64,000 nt of DNA from Paracentrotus lividus (lineage: Eukaryota > Echinodermata > Echinoidea > Camarodonta > Echinidae): positions 13,621,570-13,685,569 of the forward strand of contig CALNVZ010002100.1 in assembly GCA_940671915.1 (NCBI GenBank). The letters run 5' to 3'. Under the pieces are notes generated by a model, which saw only the letters and a program-made list of their open reading frames with translations, searched no databases and had not been told where the DNA came from. The position numbers and the translations under genes are program-made. Shown here in pieces: positions 42,170 through 52,780 of the stretch (position 1 is the stretch's first letter; every line of letters begins with the position of its first letter).

Positions 42170-44060
42170 TAATTGGTTATGGGGACGCCCCCTCTGAAAC
42201 GCCCCAAATACGTACCCCAAAAGTCACCCAAATGCGTGACGTCAGGATATGGAGTTGCGGCTGTAAATTGACTTCCGGGTTTGCTGGCTATTTTGATTTC
42301 GAGTGCACGTGCGTGTATTATACACGGTACCCAACCCGGGATTTCAAACCTCTACATATTCAAGGTTTACTGTAAATTGTATGAATTAAAAATATTCTTG
42401 AAGTACATGTATTATAATAACAGAGATTTCAACACCACAGAATAATTATTAGAAATTAGAACGCACAGTCGCAATAACGCAAAAGGTTGAAACAAAATGT
42501 CTTGCTGACAGAAAAAGAAATCTACTGATTTGAATGCATTCCCAAAATTGAATGACAAACCAAAATTTTATTATTGATGCTTTCTCTCGTGGGAAGTAAT
42601 TTTTTCAGCTATTTGCGATCTATTATGTTATAATTATTCCGTAGTGTTGGTATCTCTGTCATATAATTCAGGTTCAGATGTGTTTTTCTTTTTAGTGAAA
42701 CACTTGTTCATTTATTTACAGTCAATCTTTCTTCCATACAATAGATACATGTTCAACGTAAAATGGTGTGAAACGTAAATAACTTCACATCAGTAGGTTG
42801 TATGAGGATCTCTAGACACATTCCAGTAGTTTACATGTTTTAATTTTACAATCAAAGTGGTTATACTTCAATAAAATTGTAAGTTGTTACATTTGCATTG
42901 TCGATCGATCGATGTCATACAGGTCATGTCTGACCCTTTGTGACCCTGTTGATGATGATTTTCCAAATAGCTCTGTCTTGTGCCAGGCGATGAGCTGCAA
43001 CTAGGGAGAGGCCTGTTAATTGTTTTATGCCATCTGTCCATCTCAGTTTCGGTCTACCTTGTCTCCGACTACCTTCAATGCAACCTTGCATAATTATTTT
43101 TTCAATGTTATTATCCTGTCGTCTGCATATATGACCAAAATATTGCAATTTGTTACGATCTATCTTATTAAGAAACGTAGGTTTTTGCCCAATTTGGTTA
43201 AGTATGTATTAATTTGTCTTATGCTCCGTCCAGGATATTCTCAGCATCCTCCGCCAACACCATATCTCAAACGCTAATATTTACTTCCTATCGGCCATTC
43301 CCACCGACCATGTCTCACATGTGTTTGCATTGTATCATTTACCAAAAAATATTTATCAACATTAAAAAAAAAATCGAAATATAGCGTTTTGCTATATAGC
43401 ACGGCTTTGTGCAGACCAGCACAGCAGAAGAGAGATCAACAGGAAAAAAAATACATAAAAATGACAAGGAAAATCTATATAGATCTAAATAGAGATTGTA
43501 GATTCATATCTAGACATCTTTTGATATTTTAAATATCTTAAATCATACATGGATTGCTGGGGCTTATTATATTCTGTAAACTAAAGATATGATCAGATAC
43601 AACTGCAAAATAGTTTGAGCTTCGTTCTGTTCTGCTCAGAATAATTGAGCGTCATTTTGTTGATTGAAAAAGAAATATCATCGAGATAGGTAAGGGGCCT
43701 GCGGCAGGTAGGTAGAAAAAACTTTATACGTCTACTTGTAATGAGCAATTCTTTTCAAAGGGAAATTACCACAGCATTAATTGCTATAGAGATTGCTCCT
43801 TTTTGTGTTTATTTGTAAATATGAATACAAAACAAAGCTAATACAATTTGATTGGATATCACCGCTTGTGTCGTGTACAATGCGTCGCGCCGCGGCGTGA
43901 GTATGACTGGGTCACACCCCTATTATACGAGAGCCGAACCTTCCCATATCCTAACGTCATCAAGAAATCGTTCCATTCCTTACCGAAAGTGGGCGTGGCC
44001 AGAGTGATTGACAGGTGTTTCTAAAAGGGCGTTTTAATCAATTTCCAGTAATCGATATAT
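42170..44060. mobile_element. Possible large foldback element with subterminal inverted repeats
   Basis: 'gtgacgtcaggatatgg' (about 42237-42253) is matched in reverse complement by 'ccatatcctaacgtcatc' (about 43945-43962). GGGGACGCCCC-type and GGGCGTGGCC/GGGCGTTTT words flank the two ends. The GC-rich arms contrast with the AT-rich interior. A perfect TGATTGACAG, the Pbx-Meis site, is at 44005-44014. The interior carries the LINE fragment at 42905-43340. The outer ends are not resolved. Confidence 0.35.
42905..43340 (-). mobile_element. LINE 3' fragment (endonuclease-RT type) with (ATCG)n tail
   Basis: On the minus strand, degenerate frames read WCWRRMLRISWTEHKTN (about 43200-43260), then FGHICRRQDNNIEKIIMQG, then EGSRRQGRPKLRWTDGIK and a block ending NRVTKGQT (42924-43148). 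This is the C-terminal end of animal endonuclease-RT LINEs, which characteristically stop just after a T-x-GQT sequence. A short GATCGATC tail (42901-42912) follows the stop. It differs from the nested LINE at 10884-11202 in tail type (ATCG against TGAG), so it is another family. Confidence 0.8.
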
Positions 44061-46390
44061 GAGTTCTAATGGGTACCATTGTCTTCTACATGCTCTCTAG
44101 ATTTCTCTGATATATAAACCACTGATTTTAGTGATCTCCAATAAAGGTCAACTTTAAATGTTGTACTAACAAAGAAAAAAGAAAAAAAAAAAAGCAATTC
44201 GAAAATAATTCAAAAGACTTTTATGAACAACAGTTCCACTTATAAAAGTTACCTCCTATGACTTCTTTGAATACATATATTATGACTAAAAAATTACTAA
44301 AAAATTACTTTAAAATTCGTCAAAATCGGATGAAAAATAACAAAGTTATCATTTTTTACTTCGATTAACCAGTTCTGTGCATAGTCCTATTCATATTTAA
44401 TGAGTAAGCTTGATGATGAATTTTATTATACGAAAAAAAAAAATTTTTTTTTTAGGTGGTATGTTATAAACATTTTTATGGCTGAATTAGAGTACGTTTC
44501 AGGTCATTTTAAGCATTTCAAGAAAAAATGCGCGCGCACGATTTTGCGCGCATTAATCGCGTCGGCGAAGAATGTAGCTTGAGATCATTGATTTTTTGCT
44601 CTTAAAGTAATCTTGATAATATTGACAACAATTTGACACCATAATCACTACTTTTTAGGAGTTTCTATATATTTTAAATCGTTTCCAGCCGACCATACGG
44701 AAGCACGCGCTCATCAAATCTCAATTTCCGCGCGTGCGTCAATGGGGCAAATAACGTAACAACATAACAAAACATACGTCTTTAGAATCCTCCAAAGGTC
44801 GTCCAAAAGGTCGAAACCCAATTCATTTTTTTCCACATGTTCTCAAAGTTTATGACATAGTAAATATAATCAACTTAGAAAATGTGGGGTCTAAGGAATA
44901 AAACATCGGCATTTTCTCATGCAAACCAAAAATTTCATTTTTTTTTTTTCAATCCAAATTTCAATCCAAATTTAGTTATTATCAGGATAAATATTGGTTG
45001 ATTTTCTCCCAAATGCTTTTCATGTTAAGGCTGAGACAGTTCCCAAAGAGTCGAATTGTAATAGGTAATTAAATGTAAAATTCATCACATTACACAATTC
45101 ATTTTCTTCTTTTTCAAAAAGTTTATTTCACTCTCTCTTTCCGTTTCATTTTTGTTCCCTCTCTCCTGTAGCCAATTGCTGCATACTTTTTTTGCATTAC
45201 ACAAACATATCAGTTCATACCACCGATAATTGTACGCATTACAATTATAAAGCTCTAGTTTTTATTGATTTTCCATTGATGTGTATAATATCCCTTATGT
45301 TGACATTGGTTACATCAATGATGATCTCAAATATCCCATAAAAAGTAATACTTTCAATATTTAGGTCTTGGAGAAGAACACTTGAACGATCATTATTTCA
45401 TAATTATAGTAAAATACAAAAGTTAATGTCTCTAAATTTAACTAATGGTGTGTTATTTTCTATGTATGCTTCACAAAGAATAGTTTATGAACATATTTAA
45501 ATAACAATCATTAACAAAACACATCGAAACCACTTTTTGACTCCCCTCCCCCCCCCCGGCCAAACATTTTGGGAACTTTTCAGAGATGGACTTAACATTT
45601 TATAATTAATTTCATTATATTTCATCCAAGAAGAGGGAAATAAACATTTCAACATCAGGGATAGTAACTTGAACATCCAAACACCCAGTTATTGAATAAT
45701 AAAAAAGGTTATTTTATATATGGAAGCTGATATTGTCCTTATGGAATCTTGTCATTAGTCCCATGCGGCTTAGGTGATATGCGGTCAGGTAAAGTCTTAT
45801 TCCATGCTAAATCTCACCTTGTCATAGCTCAGCTGCATTTTAACTTCTTTGACGAGGAGTATTTGATATGTCCTTATCGCAGTGACGTCCTCTGAATGTG
45901 GTATGTAAAAAAGGTAATGCTGAACCATCATGGGTCAGTTAAATGGCGTAACGGATGTTATGGTTGTTTTGTCTACTTACGCTTATCCTTCTTCAGATCC
46001 ACTTCAAAAATCCCAATATTCTTTCTTCCAGATACAAGCGATCTAAAGAAAAGTGACACGTATTTATTATTAGATGTGGAATTCAATTTTCATAATTTAA
46101 TGAGATGATTGTTATGTTCATTGTAACGCATATACACATTATCCATTAATTTGGCAAGACATAATTTGTTTCGCGTGGATTATACAGCATTAATCTATGT
46201 GACAATGATAAGGATGTTCATGAACTTAAACATAACTTAATTAGGAATCAAAACAGAATACTACATGAAGGAGACCGCAATCATGATCAGAATCTACTGT
46301 TAGGCCTACACACGTACACGGGATATTCAAATTACAATTCGCATACAGATATTAATGCAATTAAATGATCTTGTCCTTTTTGCAATGCGC
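44061..46390. other. No gene recognised; fragment of a TTAA-MITE-like repeat at 44290-44410
   Basis: 'aaaatcggatgaaaaataacaaagttat' at 44321-44348 matches the subterminal part of the two TTAA MITEs, and 'cagttctgtgcatag...gatgatg' continues the likeness, so this is a diverged partial relative. 44520-44580 and 44690-44750 are CpG-rich. I see no supported exon. Confidence 0.4.
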
Positions 46391-46394
46391 ATGT

Positions 46395-46560
46395 TCAATC
46401 AATGTATCCTTTTATTCACTGCTTTTTATTCTTTTATTCACGTATCGACCTCGTAGCTATGAGTGGCTGTTGCTAAGCCGGCATTCACCAGCAATGTATA
46501 AGAATAGACGAGATTCTTGGGTTCTATAAGAACGAGGTATTCAGTTATACTCTGCAATTA
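46395..46560 (+). repeat. Dispersed repeat, copy 1
   Basis: Shares with 50760-50870 the ordered words 'ttcaatcaatgtat', 'ccttttattca', 'tgttgctaa', 'ggca.tcaccagcaat', 'cttgggt' and 'aggtattca'. The present copy has about 55 extra bases in the middle. Family not known. Confidence 0.6.
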
Positions 46561-47014
46561 AAGAATCAACGACAATATGTGGACCTATTCGTACCTTGCT
46601 ATATAGATGAATTGTTATGTAGAAATAAGCTTTCAGATTTCAAGCAAAAACAACCTTTGTTTAAAAATAATGTATACACTTTGATTCGGTTCGGAAACAA
46701 ATAATGGAGTAGGTGCGTGCATTCTAAATTCACAATGCAGACGATAATGGTATTGCTTTAAATAATAGGCTACACAAAAGATCAAGAGTGGGAAAAAACA
46801 ACCATAAATGTAGGCAGTACTCACAGTACTCTTAAATAGGAGAGGGATTTGATGAAATTTCATATCAAATTTATTATATTTCAAACTTACGTTAGAATTT
46901 TTTTTAATAGCTTTATAGGTATAACGTTTGCATTTTTATCTATCGCTACTAATAACCTTGCATTAATTTTCATGAATAATTGAACACGACATTGCAATTG
47001 TGTATGTGTATCAA
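46561..47014. other. AT-rich, nothing recognised
   Basis: An 83-codon minus-strand frame at 46633-46884 has no splice or family support. Confidence 0.35.
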
Positions 47015-47255
47015 AAGCTAGTCCGTCAACCTAATAGGTAAACCTCGACCGTACCTACCTTTAGTGAGCTCGTCCGTCGACTCGACGGACGAGTATCAAG
47101 CTTGACGGACGAGCTTTAAAGCTAGTCCGTCAAGTTCAGAGATTTAGATTAATTTATAAGCTGGTCCGTCTCGACGGACTAACATGACGGACTAGCTTTA
47201 AAACTAGTCAGTCTTGGCGACTTACTTTAAAGCTAGTCCGTCCATTTACGGACGA
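47015..47255. repeat. Palindromic CTAGTCCGTC motif array, locus 2
   Basis: About 11 copies of GCTAGTCCGTC/GACGGACTAGC or the variant with CTCG for CTAG, in both orientations. The clearest palindrome is GACGGACGAG-CTTTAAAG-CTAGTCCGTC near 47104-47131. The copies are better preserved than at locus 1. No gene lies in the array. Confidence 0.75.
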
Positions 47256-48076
47256 GGTTGAGTTTCAGTGTTCATTCGTAAAGAAAAAATTTCCCGCCTA
47301 TTTATTTATTGTTATACTTTTAGGCCTAAGTTTATTAATAAAAGAGAAAACACGTTTACAACGGCTTGCTTTAAAATCGTTTCAATGGACAAATTACAGC
47401 TCCGTTCATATGATATTCTGATGAGGGCTAAACAAAATTTAAACCCCTAAGTGCTTAGAATTCTTACTTTCTGGTCGTAAAGTATAGGGGGAAAAAAAAA
47501 ATGCTCGAGCTTCGCGCTTGCATTTATTATATTTTTGGTTATAGTGGTAATGAGGATCATATTCATAGATACTCTTTCCATGAACTCACCATTAAAAAAA
47601 AAAAAAGGCTCTAAATGCTTTGTTTTCACGTAGGCCTAATTTTATCCCCAAAAAGTATTACACTTTCAATGGGGTTTGAAATAAATGCTTCTCTGAAATC
47701 CTTCAACATTCATTTAAGGCGTAGGCCTATATTTGCCTGGCGGGGGGGGGGGGGGGGAGGGGCGCCATTAAAAAAAAGTGACCAGGGGCGCCAAAATCAC
47801 TTCGCCCCCCCCCCCCCGGGTGCTAAATCCTGGATACGCGCCTGTTATTAGTTAGACATTATTATGATTATTATACCAAACTCGTTTCGCTGCCAAAGTT
47901 TTGTTCATGACTGAGATAAATGAGTACGACGAATGCACAGATATACTTGTCCGATTTACAATTAGCTAATTAGCTAATTGTGAATATGTGTATGTGTTAC
48001 ATGATCGTCCATCTCTCACTTCGTATGATACTGCTTTTTTAGAGTCTTTGATTCTATAATTTGTTATCAAATTTTT
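47256..48076. repeat. G/C-homopolymer repeat end at 47738-47840; remainder unassigned
   Basis: 'ggcgggggg...ggggcgccattaaaaaaa' is followed by '...gccccccccccccgggtgctaaatcctggatacgcgcctg'. The last phrase, in reverse complement, resembles 'gtggcgaatccaggattta' at 54870-54890. Both look like ends of the same kind of TIR element with poly-G/poly-C subtermini. No gene. Confidence 0.4.
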
Positions 48077-48080
48077 TTAA

Positions 48081-48692
48081 AGGAGGATCCGGGCTGAAAT
48101 TATAAAGTTTTGTAAAGTAAAGTAAAATTTAACGAACACAACACAGAAAATTTCATCAAAATCGGATGAAAAAACAACAAAGTTATGCATTTTTTTAGGT
48201 ATTGAATTTTTTCGTAAAACAGTTCTTGGCATCGTCTCATTGTCTCATTTGAATATTTGAATATTCAAATGAGCAAAATGATGATTCACAGTCCCCCTAC
48301 TTCTTGTGTATTTTATTATATGAAATCCTATTTTTCTCATTTTTTCATAAAATGCATATCCAGAAAATCTGTCCCTCAAAATGAAATAGGTAAAAAACAC
48401 TAGTGACCTTGAACATTCCACAAGGATTAATCCCTGTTTTTATGTCCTTGGGGCAGAAAATCTTGATAATTGGTATTTCATACAATAAAATACAAAGAAA
48501 GTAGGGGGACTGAGACATCATCAGTTTGCCAATTTGAAGATGGCAAAAACTGTTTCCTAAAAAAAATTCAAACCTAAGAAAATTCATAACTTTGCTATTT
48601 CTGATCGATTTTGATGAAATTTTCCGTGTTGTGCTTTTTAGATTTTATCTTTATTTTTCTAATAATGCAAAAATCCAGCCCGGAGGAGTCCT
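48081..48692. mobile_element. TTAA-flanked foldback MITE, copy 2
   Basis: TTAA at 48077-48080 and 48693-48696. The ends are AGGAGGATCCGGGCTGAA and CCAGCCCGGAGGAGTCCT. The sequence follows copy 1 (32289-32890) along its full length, including the central palindrome 'catttgaatatttgaatattcaaatga' and the phrase 'cagtccccctacttcttgtg'. It has small indels relative to copy 1. No ORF. Confidence 0.8.
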
Positions 48693-48696
48693 TTAA

Positions 48697-48728
48697 AGCA
48701 TATTTAATTAACGATGAAATTTTAGCGG

Positions 48729-48759
<31 letters not shown>

Positions 48760-49699
48760 ACTACATGTACAGCTAATACAATATTTACTTTGTACTCCAA
48801 TACTTCTGCTGCTGCCGCTTCTGCTATTACTACTTCTTATATTCTACTGCTAACATAAGACTTCTCCTTCTTAAACGTCTCATTGCATGAAGTCAAATTG
48901 CACCCCTTTTTCGACGCCAGACTGGAAAACATACCCTAAATGGCGTAAACACCGTGAAAGTTTGACCCAAAACAACGATTCCACTAAAAAGTATTATCAA
49001 CTATCTGGCTAGCTTGTGTGTAAAATCGCATGATCCAATATGTATGCGTGATTGATACACATAAAAAGGCACATTTTGAAAGTCACATGAGTCCCTTTTT
49101 TAGGATATAAACTGAGCAAAAATGGGTAAATTCTTATTTGGAGGCATGTTATAAGTGTCTTTTTTGTGTTATGTTATGAGCAGCCTCTATTCCATCAATC
49201 TGGACATGTTTTACGGAAATTTTATGGAAATGCCATTCCCAATCTTTTCACAAATTCAAGCTGAGCCAAAATTATGGCGTTAAACAAAGCAATTTTTCTT
49301 GAAAACTATGCCCATCTATGCACATAACTGTCATGACTATGTGAGTAGGAGTCTGAAAATTCGTGCATGAAATCCCTATGAAGGGGGGGGGGCAGGGTGC
49401 ATGTCCCGCCTCGATTCTACACCTTTCTTCAAGAGCCTATGGGGGAGGGTCGTTTCGCTTGAAATGGACGCTTATGCCACACAGGTTGGTAAGGCTATAC
49501 GGCATCAAACAAAGACTCCATAATAACGCAGTATTTGCTTGAGACTAACGAAAGTTAGAATTTTGCATCCAAAAAGGAAAAAAAGAATGCCCAAAAATGG
49601 TGCAATAATTTTTAGATAATTCCATACCCCGTCTTTTTATCTAATCTCTTGTTTTATAAAACATAATGAATGAATGAAAAACATAATGAATGAATGAAA
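48697..49699. other. Nothing recognised apart from a 27-bp T run
   Basis: T tract at 48729-48755. No exon or repeat supported in the remainder. Confidence 0.4.
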
Positions 49700-49752
49700 C
49701 ATAATACATAATATAGAAAGATTTTAAAAATCTTTCTATACTATGTATTATG
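49700..49752. repeat. Near-perfect palindrome with 26-bp arms
   Basis: The left arm starts CATAATACATAATATAGAAA (49700-49725) and is matched by the right arm (49727-49752) with one mismatch and a one-base spacer. It would extrude as a cruciform. Confidence 0.85.
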
Positions 49753-49827
49753 CTTATAATCGTAATTGAAACATTTTTGTTCCATTTAGCAACATTCCTC
49801 ATTGTTATAATACATGTGATGAGTTTA

Positions 49828-50130
49828 TACATTTGTGGGTGACATGTTAAGACATTAGTGGTTAAAATGAAAACTTTTACATTTGTGGTCAACATGTTAT
49901 GACATTAGTGGTCATTTTCACATTTATGGTTAAAATGTTGTGACATTTGAGGGCATTTTTACATTTGTGGTTGATGTGTTGTTACATTTGAGGGCATTTT
50001 ACATTCGTGGTTGACGTGTTGTGACATTTGAGGGCAATTTTTACATTTGTGGTTGACGTGTTGAGACATTTGAGGGCATTTGAGGGCATTTTTACATTAG
50101 TGGGCGATTTTTACATTTGAGGGCTCAACA
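49828..50130. repeat. Minisatellite, about 7 units of ~41 bp
   Basis: The unit is 'acatttgtggttgacgtgtt' followed by 'gtgacatttgagggcattttt'. Units at the left end are more diverged ('gtggtcaacatgttatgac'). One unit carries a duplicated 'atttgagggc'. The array ends before a C run at 50135-50146. Confidence 0.85.
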
Positions 50131-50759
50131 CCTCCCCCCCCCCCCCTTAACACTTGCATTACAACTCAAACAAAGTTCATTGCAAGTAAATATGTTTCCA
50201 CTAAATTGTGTTTTTACACGCATGCAAAGAAAATGGTGAAAAAATGACAATTATTGTTATGAAATGCATGTTACAATTTTTGATGCCTGCAATGCATTGT
50301 CTATGAGGATGTGTGCATAAAGTTGTTTTAATTGATTAAATTGCTTTTGAAAAATCTTCTTCACATTTATCTAGAGCCACACAAATTCCAAAGAGAATGA
50401 TATATCACTCAACCCATAAGACCAAATAGCTGCAAAGATATAACGCAGCAAACATAAGAAAGTAACAAAAATGGAAATTCCCTATGCTTTAACACGTGCC
50501 TCCACCGTAGGATCCTCCACCCCTTACCCTACTCCACTAAAAGTATCTTTGTATTAAAACTATGAGCATAACGAAGCTGAAACTTCACAGACATGTACTA
50601 TATGTAGCCTGAAATAATTATCTACAATATGAATTATTGCACAGCTTATGACTGTACATCATTTTCATGCTATGTGAAAAAGTGTGATAATTTTTCCCTC
50701 CAAAATATAACGCCTCCACCCTTTTACAATACCCCAACTTGTGACACATGGCCCTATGC
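50131..50759. other. Nothing recognised
   Basis: AT-rich, no supported exon. Confidence 0.4.
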
Positions 50760-50870
50760 ATATGTTATTCAATCAATGTATTCACCTTTTATTCATTTTT
50801 GTTGCTAAACCGGGCACTCACCAGCAATCTTGGGTCCTATAGGACCTAGGTATTCAATTATAGCCTTTGA
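50760..50870 (+). repeat. Dispersed repeat, copy 2
   Basis: Second copy of the repeat at 46395-46560, shorter, with the shared words in the same order. Confidence 0.6.
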
Positions 50871-51750
50871 TTCAATGATATCAGACCAATTTTTCAGATT
50901 AAACCTTTACACGTCAGAATGTTGCAAAATGTGCTTCCAAACATACGGGAAGGAAATTGCGTCAATTTTCAAGGTTGATGAGCATGCAGCAAAAATTTTC
51001 CGCGATTTTTACTTCTTTGCCATGTTATATTCGGTCAAATATGATGGAATTCAGTAATTTTATGCACTAAAAATCATCACATAATTTTTTTCTTTGGTTG
51101 TGTTTATAATCTTTGGGCACGAGTCAATGATCCATGGCATTTATGTACACATTCATGCTTCACTGAGCACTCGAGACTGGAAAAGCCCTTTTTTCATGTA
51201 TGGACTAAAATTCAAATTCTACTTTGGTTGAATATAAACAATTGTTTTCAGGGAGTACTTTTGATTTTATTTTCACCAAAAAAAATTATGTTTCACGCCG
51301 TCAGTGGGCCAAAGAAACAAGAAAATCATGCAAATGAGAAGAAAGTTTGGGACTTCGTCATGAATCATGAACGACTGGTGAACAGTTCTTGCCCTAATTA
51401 TAAAGCATGTGATAAGTACAGCACGTACAAACATGCTTGGTAAAGCACTACCCTGGAGGAGAATCTACTCCTTCTGTAACGACTCTACCGGTCCCATTTT
51501 CAAACATGTGCATATGATTATGTCTATGCACTCATGCCCTCAGTATTGAGTTTTTTTGTGTCATAAAGAGATCTTGCTTGGTCCCGAACACTCATTGTAA
51601 TTCTACACGGTGCCACCTAGAGCAAAAAACAAAAACAAAAAAAAAAAAAAAATAAAAAAAATACCAATCACCTAGAAAAATTACTCAGAGCTCTCAGAAT
51701 ATGGAGAGTGATGCCTTTCTTGTTCATCATTCAATAATTGCCCGTATGCA
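50871..51750. other. Nothing recognised
   Basis: Short open frames at 50830-51057 and 51228-51443 lack splice sites and family resemblance. An A-rich run lies at 51630-51660. Confidence 0.35.
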
Positions 51751-51754
51751 CTAA

Positions 51755-52780
51755 GTGTCCTAAGTTAAGCCATAGCTTAAATCTGTGGTTTAACGAGAGG
51801 CAGCAATATGTGAAAACGTCCATCAACATTGATGTTCTTTACACGTTTACTAGAATCTGGGATTCTTGTTTTAATAGTCAAGAAAACATTCAAAGGTATC
51901 ATTCCCAGGCAGTTTTAAATAGTTGCAGTGCTACTGTTTGAGATTGTGTCACATTTTGCTACCCATAGTTAAACCACAGATTTAAGCTTTTGGTTTACCC
52001 TAATCAGACTGGGGTGTTTTGGTAGCTGTCAAGACTGGGGGGGGGGGGGGGCCATGATGGCCCCCCCCCCTAAGATCTCGGCCGCCGATCGCGCGACCGC
52101 GCCAAAAATTGGCATGATGGTAGTGAGCCATGTAATCTACACAGACTGCGCTGTTAATTTTTCCAAAACAATATGAATTTTTTTTATATGAATTAATTAT
52201 GCTAATTTATTCATGAAATCATACTTTTTGCTCTAATTGAAAAAATAAAGCTCCTAGAATGCTAATTTTGTGTATTATTATTTCTTATAGCATTCCTAAC
52301 AATTGTACTAGAAAAAAATTCTTGTTTCAAAATTAATTTCTTATGTATTTTATTGTTTTATGAATTTCTTATGTATTTCTTTGTTTTTCGACCTTTGTTT
52401 TTCTTTTTTTTTACGCAAAATCAATTAAGAACCATTTTTAAGCATAAATATGCTAAAAATAAATTGATTTCAGCCAATGAAGTGAAATAATCATATCTTT
52501 ATGAATTAGGTGAGAAAATCAATTTCCATTGACTTTGTACACAAAATCACGTTTTTGAGCCATTTTCGGTCTGACGGATATTTTTGAAAATCGTGCAGCG
52601 TCGTAACGGTACGACCGATTTTTGCGAAATGGTTTCAAAAGACGCGCGAGACTTGAAAGTAAAAAGTCAGCAAGCGGCGCGATCAGAAATTTTGTGCGGC
52701 GGAGTGGTCGCGGAAAATGTCGAGGGGGGGCCATGATGGCCCCCCCCCCCAGTCTGATTAGGGTTTATAACTTAGGATAC
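51755..52780. mobile_element. Outer foldback repeat enclosing a TIR element
   Basis: 'tcctaagttaagccatagcttaaatctgtggttta' (about 51757-51793) recurs inverted as 'taaaccacagatttaagctttt' (51970-51991) and as 'ttataacttagga' (52765-52778). The two outer halves therefore belong to one repeat, now separated by the element at 51998-52763. The outer ends are imprecise. Confidence 0.45.
51998..52763. mobile_element. TIR element, perfect 17-bp ends CCCTAATCAGACTGGGG, with poly-G/poly-C palindromes
   Basis: CCCTAATCAGACTGGGG at 51998-52014 and its exact reverse complement at 52747-52763. Inside each end is a G run, GGCCATGATGGCC, and a C run, itself a palindrome (about 52038-52068 and 52723-52750). 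Then come 'gatctcggccgccgatcgcgcgaccgc' on the left and 'gcggcgcgatc...gtggtcgcgg' on the right. The interior is AT-rich ('ttatgtattttattgtttta'). No transposase. A truncated relative is at 60312-60715. Confidence 0.75.
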
